DNA of 8,616 nucleotides from Alphaproteobacteria bacterium (GTDB taxonomy: Bacteria; Pseudomonadota; Alphaproteobacteria; Acetobacterales; Acetobacteraceae). The notes beneath the pieces were generated by a model. The model saw only the letters and a program-made list of their open reading frames with translations. It did not search any database and was not told the DNA's origin. The DNA lies in NCBI GenBank assembly GCA_013298245.1, contig JAAFHD010000140.1:1-8616 (forward strand), given 5' to 3'. Shown here one piece after another: positions 5,844 to 8,616 of the stretch. The position numbers were made by a program, and so were the translations under genes. Every line of letters begins with the position of its first letter. The stretch's first letter is position 1.

Positions 5844-6755
5844 CTACTCCGCGCGGATCCCCGCGCGCGCGATCAGCCCCTCCCACTTGCGCGTCTCCTC
5901 GGCCACGAAGCGCGCCGTCGCGCCCGGCGACATGTCTTCCGGCACCTGCACACCCAACTCCGCCAGGCGCCCCGCCTCAGCCCGCGCAAACCGCGCACAG
6001 GCCGCCGAGACACCCTCCACCACGGCCGGCGCCGTGCCCGCCGGCGCCAGCACCGCATTCCAGGTCGTGGCCGCGAAACCAGGCACGGTATCGGCCACCA
6101 GCGGCGCATCCGGCAGCGCGGCCGACCGCCGCTCCGCCGTCGTCGCCAGCGCCCGCAGCGCCCCCTGCCGCACCTGTGGCGCGCCGGTTGCGACACTGTC
6201 CATCACCAGCAGCACGCGCCCCGCCAGCAGGTCCTGAAGCGCCGGCGCCGTGCCCCGATACGGCACATGCGCGATATCCACGCCCGCCATCGCTTTCAGC
6301 AACTCCACGCCCAGATGCGACGATCCACCCACCCCCGAAGACCCATAGCTATGCTGCCCCGGCTGCGCGCGCAGCATGGCCAGCAGCGCCGGCAGGTCAG
6401 CCGGACCATCTGGCCGCACCAGGATCACCATCGGCACCACACCGATCAGCGCGGCCGGCGCGAAATCCGCGATGGGATCAAACGTCAGCCGCGCGCCGTG
6501 CAGCGCGCGATGCACGGCGTGGATCACCGTGGTGAACAGCAGCACCGAGCCATCCTTGGCCGCGCGCGCAACGTGTTCGGTGGCGGGCAAGCCGGCGCCG
6601 CCGGCGCGGTTGTCCACCACAGCACCCATGGACTGTGCCAGCATGCGCGCGACCACATCGGTCGGGCCGCCGGCGGCAAACGGCACGACCAGGCGCGGTG
6701 GCGTCTGCGCCAGCGCGGGTGTGGCCAATGTGGCGAACAGGCTGCGGCGTCGCAT
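5844..6755 (-). CDS. Bug/TctC-family periplasmic solute-binding protein
   Basis: 303 residues from the chosen ATG; an upstream in-frame ATG at 6854 is rejected because GGAGGG sits 8 nt before the ATG at 6755 and a signal peptide begins there (MRRRSLFATLATPALA, cleavage near 16/17). The twin arginines are common in this family. Bug landmarks follow: VVPFAAGGPTDVVAR (23-37), VVDNRAGGAG (46-55), HSYGSSGVGGSSHLG (135-149) and HVPYRGTAPALQDLLAG (163-179), which form the two ligand loops. Such proteins bind carboxylates or other small organic molecules for tripartite tricarboxylate transporters. No tctA/tctB membrane genes are nearby, so it is an orphan receptor, which is common in bacteria with expanded Bug families. 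The ligand cannot be predicted. Confidence 0.92.
   Translation of the reverse strand: MRRRSLFATLATPALAQTPPRLVVPFAAGGPTDVVARMLAQSMGAVVDNRAGGAGLPATEHVARAAKDGSVLLFTTVIHAVHRALHGARLTFDPIADFAPAALIGVVPMVILVRPDGPADLPALLAMLRAQPGQHSYGSSGVGGSSHLGVELLKAMAGVDIAHVPYRGTAPALQDLLAGRVLLVMDSVATGAPQVRQGALRALATTAERRSAALPDAPLVADTVPGFAATTWNAVLAPAGTAPAVVEGVSAACARFARAEAGRLAELGVQVPEDMSPGATARFVAEETRKWEGLIARAGIRAE
5850..5867. repeat. GC-rich inverted repeat at convergent gene ends
   Basis: CGCGCGG-ATCC-CCGCGCG, a 7-bp perfect stem with a 4-nt loop, lies 7 bp past the DUF1489 stop and within the last codons of the Bug-family gene. It could slow RNA polymerase arriving from the left but has no T-tract. It may also simply reflect Arg/Ala codons. 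Confidence 0.35.
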
Positions 6756-6868
6756 GATGCATTCCCTCCGGTGGGGCAGTCTGCGCATTCGCGCCACCGT
6801 CGGCAACGCCACGCATTCTCCGTTGCAGCACAGACGCCAGCGCCATACCGTCACGCCCGGGAGGCTCC
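6756..6868. promoter_or_regulatory. Divergent intergenic region between Bug gene and secreted protein gene
   Basis: This 113-bp gap must carry promoters for both directions. For the rightward gene, TTGCAG (6823-6828), 17 nt, TACCGT (6846-6851) is a weak sigma-70-like pair, but it would leave an extremely short leader. The ribosome sites GGAGGG (minus, near 6764-6769) and GGGAGG (plus, 6859-6864) are clear. No operator repeat was found. Confidence 0.3.
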
Positions 6869-7444
6869 ATGCACATCACCATATTGCTGCTGCTGCTCAC
6901 CCTGCCGGCCGCAGCGCAGACCGGGAAGCCACCAGCTGACCGCTCCCCCGATGCCCTGCGCCGCGCGATCGCCGCCGAGGTCGAGCGCGGCAATGCCGCC
7001 TTCGGCTGCCCCGGCGCAAGGGCGGGCGCTGTCACTTTCAGGGATGTCGCGCCGCTGCGTCTCGGTGCGGCGAGCAGCCCGCTCGAGGGTGCCCGCACCG
7101 CGCATGTCCAGATCGAGGCCTGCAACGTGACGCGGCAGCAGAATGTGCTCATTGCACAGGGCCAGCCGCCCGTTGCTGTGCTGCTGCTGCCCGGCTTGAC
7201 CATCGCTGATCCTGTGCTGCAGCGCGACACCATGCTCGCGCTACGCCCTATGGGCAGCGCTGTTCTCGGCTGCCCGCAGGTCAGCATCGTCGACACAGCG
7301 GTCACGCGCTTTGACGGCAATGTCAGGCTGCCGTGGACGGAGCGCTGGATGCTGATGGGCTGCGGCCGCACCCGGCCCTTCGAGGTGAACTTCGTTCCAG
7401 GCGCACCAGGCACGGGCACCACCTTCAACTTCCGGGCGATCTAG
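6869..7444 (+). CDS. Small secreted four-cysteine protein, unknown function
   Basis: 191 residues with a short but clear signal peptide, MHITILLLLLTLPAAAQ (cleavage about residue 16). GGGAGG lies 4 nt before the ATG. The mature protein carries four cysteines (47, 85, 135, 165), probably forming two disulfides in the periplasm. It contains a segment LLLPGLTIADPVLQRDTM and a C-terminal MGCGRTRPFEVNFVPG that suggests a beta-rich domain. I do not recognise the family. It lies 33 bp before the hydrolase gene on the same strand; both have their own good ribosome site, and a shared transcript is possible but no functional link is evident. Confidence 0.8.
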   Translation: MHITILLLLLTLPAAAQTGKPPADRSPDALRRAIAAEVERGNAAFGCPGARAGAVTFRDVAPLRLGAASSPLEGARTAHVQIEACNVTRQQNVLIAQGQPPVAVLLLPGLTIADPVLQRDTMLALRPMGSAVLGCPQVSIVDTAVTRFDGNVRLPWTERWMLMGCGRTRPFEVNFVPGAPGTGTTFNFRAI

Positions 7445-7477
7445 TGCTACGCCGGCGTATCCGGGGGAGGCACCTGC

Positions 7478-8494
7478 ATGTCCGAAGCTGATCTGATCAT
7501 GGCCCGCGAAGGTGCGGCCGGCACGCTGCTGATGAACCGCCCCAAGGCGCTGAATGCGCTGACCACGCAGATGATCCGCGATTTCCAGCGCGCCATCGAC
7601 CAGTGGAAGGATGATGCGGCGGTCAAGCTGGTGATCCTGGAAGGTGCGGGCGGTAAGGCGTTTTGCGCCGGCGGCGATGTGCGCGCCGTGCGCCAGGCCG
7701 CGATCGATGGCGACCGCGCCTCGGTCGCCGCCTTCTTCACCGAGGAATACGCGGTGAACGAGGGCATCGCCACTTTCGGCAAGCCATGGCTGTCCTTGAT
7801 GGATGGCGTCTGCATGGGCGGCGGCATCGGGCTTTCGGTCCATAACGGCCCGCGCGTGGTGACCGAAAACGCGCTGCTGGCGATGCCGGAAACCGCGATC
7901 GCGCTGTTCCCTGATGTCGGCACAAGTTTTTCGTTGGCGCGCCTGCCGCCGGGCTTTGGCAACTGGGTTGCGCTGACCGGCGTGCGCCTGCGCGGCGCTG
8001 ATGCGGTGCATGCGGGGCTCGCGTCGCATTTCGTGCTGTCGGCGGATTTGCCGGCGCTGCGCGCAGCGTTGGTGGAAAGCGGCGATGCCGCCGTGGTCGA
8101 ACGCTTCGCCGCCCCGCTGCCTGTCGCCAGCTTCGACGCACAGCGCGGCGCCATCGCGCGCTGTTTCACGCAACCGACCATGCTTGGCATCATCGCAGCC
8201 CTGGAAGCCGAGGGCACCGAATGGGCCGCTGCCCAGGTCGCGACCTTGCGCCGCATGTCCCCCACCAGCCTTTGCGTGTCACTCGAATTGGTGCGCCGTG
8301 GTGCGGCCATGTCACTGCGCGAATGCCTGGACGAGGAACTGCACCTCACCGTCTCCTGCGTGCACGAACACCCCGATTTCCGCGAAGGCGTGCGCAGCGT
8401 GCTGGTGGACAAGGGCAACCCGCCCGCATCCTGGACGCCGGCCAGCTTGGAACAGGTGGACCCAGCGGCCATCCAGGCGATGTTCCGCAGCTGA
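7478..8494 (+). CDS. 3-hydroxyisobutyryl-CoA hydrolase-like protein (enoyl-CoA hydratase superfamily)
   Basis: 338 residues, the length of HIBCH-type enzymes and longer than plain enoyl-CoA hydratases. Crotonase features: NRPKALNALT near residue 20, the oxyanion-hole loop KAFCAGGDVRA (60-70) and MGGGIGLS (113-120). The segment MPETAIALFPDVGTSF contains Glu138 and Asp146, which keep the spacing of the catalytic Glu/Asp pair of human HIBCH. The C-terminal domain HPDFREGVRSVLVDKGNPP is also diagnostic of this subgroup. The reaction releases 3-hydroxyisobutyrate from its CoA ester in valine breakdown. The ATG follows a strong GGGGGAGG site. No other valine-catabolic gene (acyl-CoA dehydrogenase, mmsA, mmsB) is in view, so substrate assignment rests on the family alone. 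Confidence 0.92.
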   Translation: MSEADLIMAREGAAGTLLMNRPKALNALTTQMIRDFQRAIDQWKDDAAVKLVILEGAGGKAFCAGGDVRAVRQAAIDGDRASVAAFFTEEYAVNEGIATFGKPWLSLMDGVCMGGGIGLSVHNGPRVVTENALLAMPETAIALFPDVGTSFSLARLPPGFGNWVALTGVRLRGADAVHAGLASHFVLSADLPALRAALVESGDAAVVERFAAPLPVASFDAQRGAIARCFTQPTMLGIIAALEAEGTEWAAAQVATLRRMSPTSLCVSLELVRRGAAMSLRECLDEELHLTVSCVHEHPDFREGVRSVLVDKGNPPASWTPASLEQVDPAAIQAMFRS

Positions 8495-8616
8495 TTAGTC
8501 GTCCGCCGAGCGGTCCGACCGGCTTCTGCTGCGCATGATTTCCGCGAAGCCGAACAGCAGCAGCAACTGCCCCGTCAGCATCTGGATCGCCGCCAGAATC
8601 CGGATGCCGTCATCGC
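8495..8616 (-). CDS. Membrane protein, 3' end only (unknown; possibly two-helix ion channel)
   Basis: The minus-strand frame is open from the window edge to TAA at 8495-8497, giving the last 39 residues. They consist of a hydrophobic helix (RILAAIQMLTGQLLLLFGFA) followed by a basic and acidic tail, RSRSRSDRSADD, typical of a cytoplasmic C-terminus after a final membrane segment. The pattern of a charged residue before a helix with a central GQ resembles the last helix of small bacterial two-helix ion-channel proteins, but no selectivity filter is in view and this is only a guess. Its stop codon directly abuts the hydrolase stop on the other strand, with no spacer. Confidence 0.6.
   Translation of the reverse strand, partial: DDGIRILAAIQMLTGQLLLLFGFAEIMRSRSRSDRSADD

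Noticed and set aside
7241..8472. Two long - strand open frames opposite the CoA hydrolase
   Set aside because: Shadows of a clear HIBCH-like gene with intact catalytic motifs.
1..8616. Mobile elements, CRISPR arrays, tRNA genes or a defence system
   Set aside because: No transposase, integrase, direct-repeat array, cloverleaf or recognised defence domain was found; composition looks even across the window.

Overview
The window reads as a stretch of ordinary chromosome from a GC-rich alphaproteobacterium. Three features support this: a circularly permuted, two-piece tmRNA gene (ssrA) of the alphaproteobacterial type, a DUF1489 protein, and an OlsB-type ornithine-lipid acyltransferase. An orphan TctC/Bug-type binding protein, ThyX in place of ThyA, and the overall codon bias would suit a Rhodospirillales/Acetobacteraceae-like organism, but that finer placement is inference. 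I see no insertion sequence, phage gene, CRISPR array, tRNA or rRNA.

Left part (1-3148). Three genes lie on the + strand: the 3' end of an OlsB-like acyltransferase, a YgfZ/GcvT-like folate-binding protein, and a small four-helix membrane methyltransferase of the isoprenylcysteine carboxyl methyltransferase (ICMT) type that overlaps the ygfZ stop. Facing them on the - strand are a ribokinase-family sugar kinase, whose 3' end overlaps the methyltransferase by 17 bp, and a small secreted protein with a DDGRCCP motif just upstream of the kinase.

Middle (3149-5422). On the - strand, thyX (flavin-dependent thymidylate synthase) and an HD-domain nucleotidase overlap by 8 bp and look translationally coupled; both act on deoxynucleotides. 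Divergent from thyX is a 55-residue unknown ORF. It is followed by the ssrA gene in permuted order: acceptor piece ending in CCA, short intervening segment, then the coding piece with tag ANDNVREDVALAA. A perfect terminator-like hairpin follows. The rest of this intergenic stretch (5241-5422) holds GC-rich inverted repeats and no convincing gene.

Right part (5423-8616). A DUF1489 gene on + meets a tail-to-tail Bug-family periplasmic binding protein on -. Divergent from that is a small secreted four-cysteine protein on +, then a 3-hydroxyisobutyryl-CoA hydrolase-like enzyme of valine catabolism. At the right edge is the 3' end of a - strand membrane protein whose stop codon abuts the hydrolase stop.

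The genes are mostly housekeeping or metabolic and do not form one pathway. I do not see a new multi-gene system. The best items for a second look are the tmRNA with its unusual T-loop, the thyX-nucleotidase coupling, the 55-aa ORF next to ssrA, and the two small cysteine-bearing secreted proteins.
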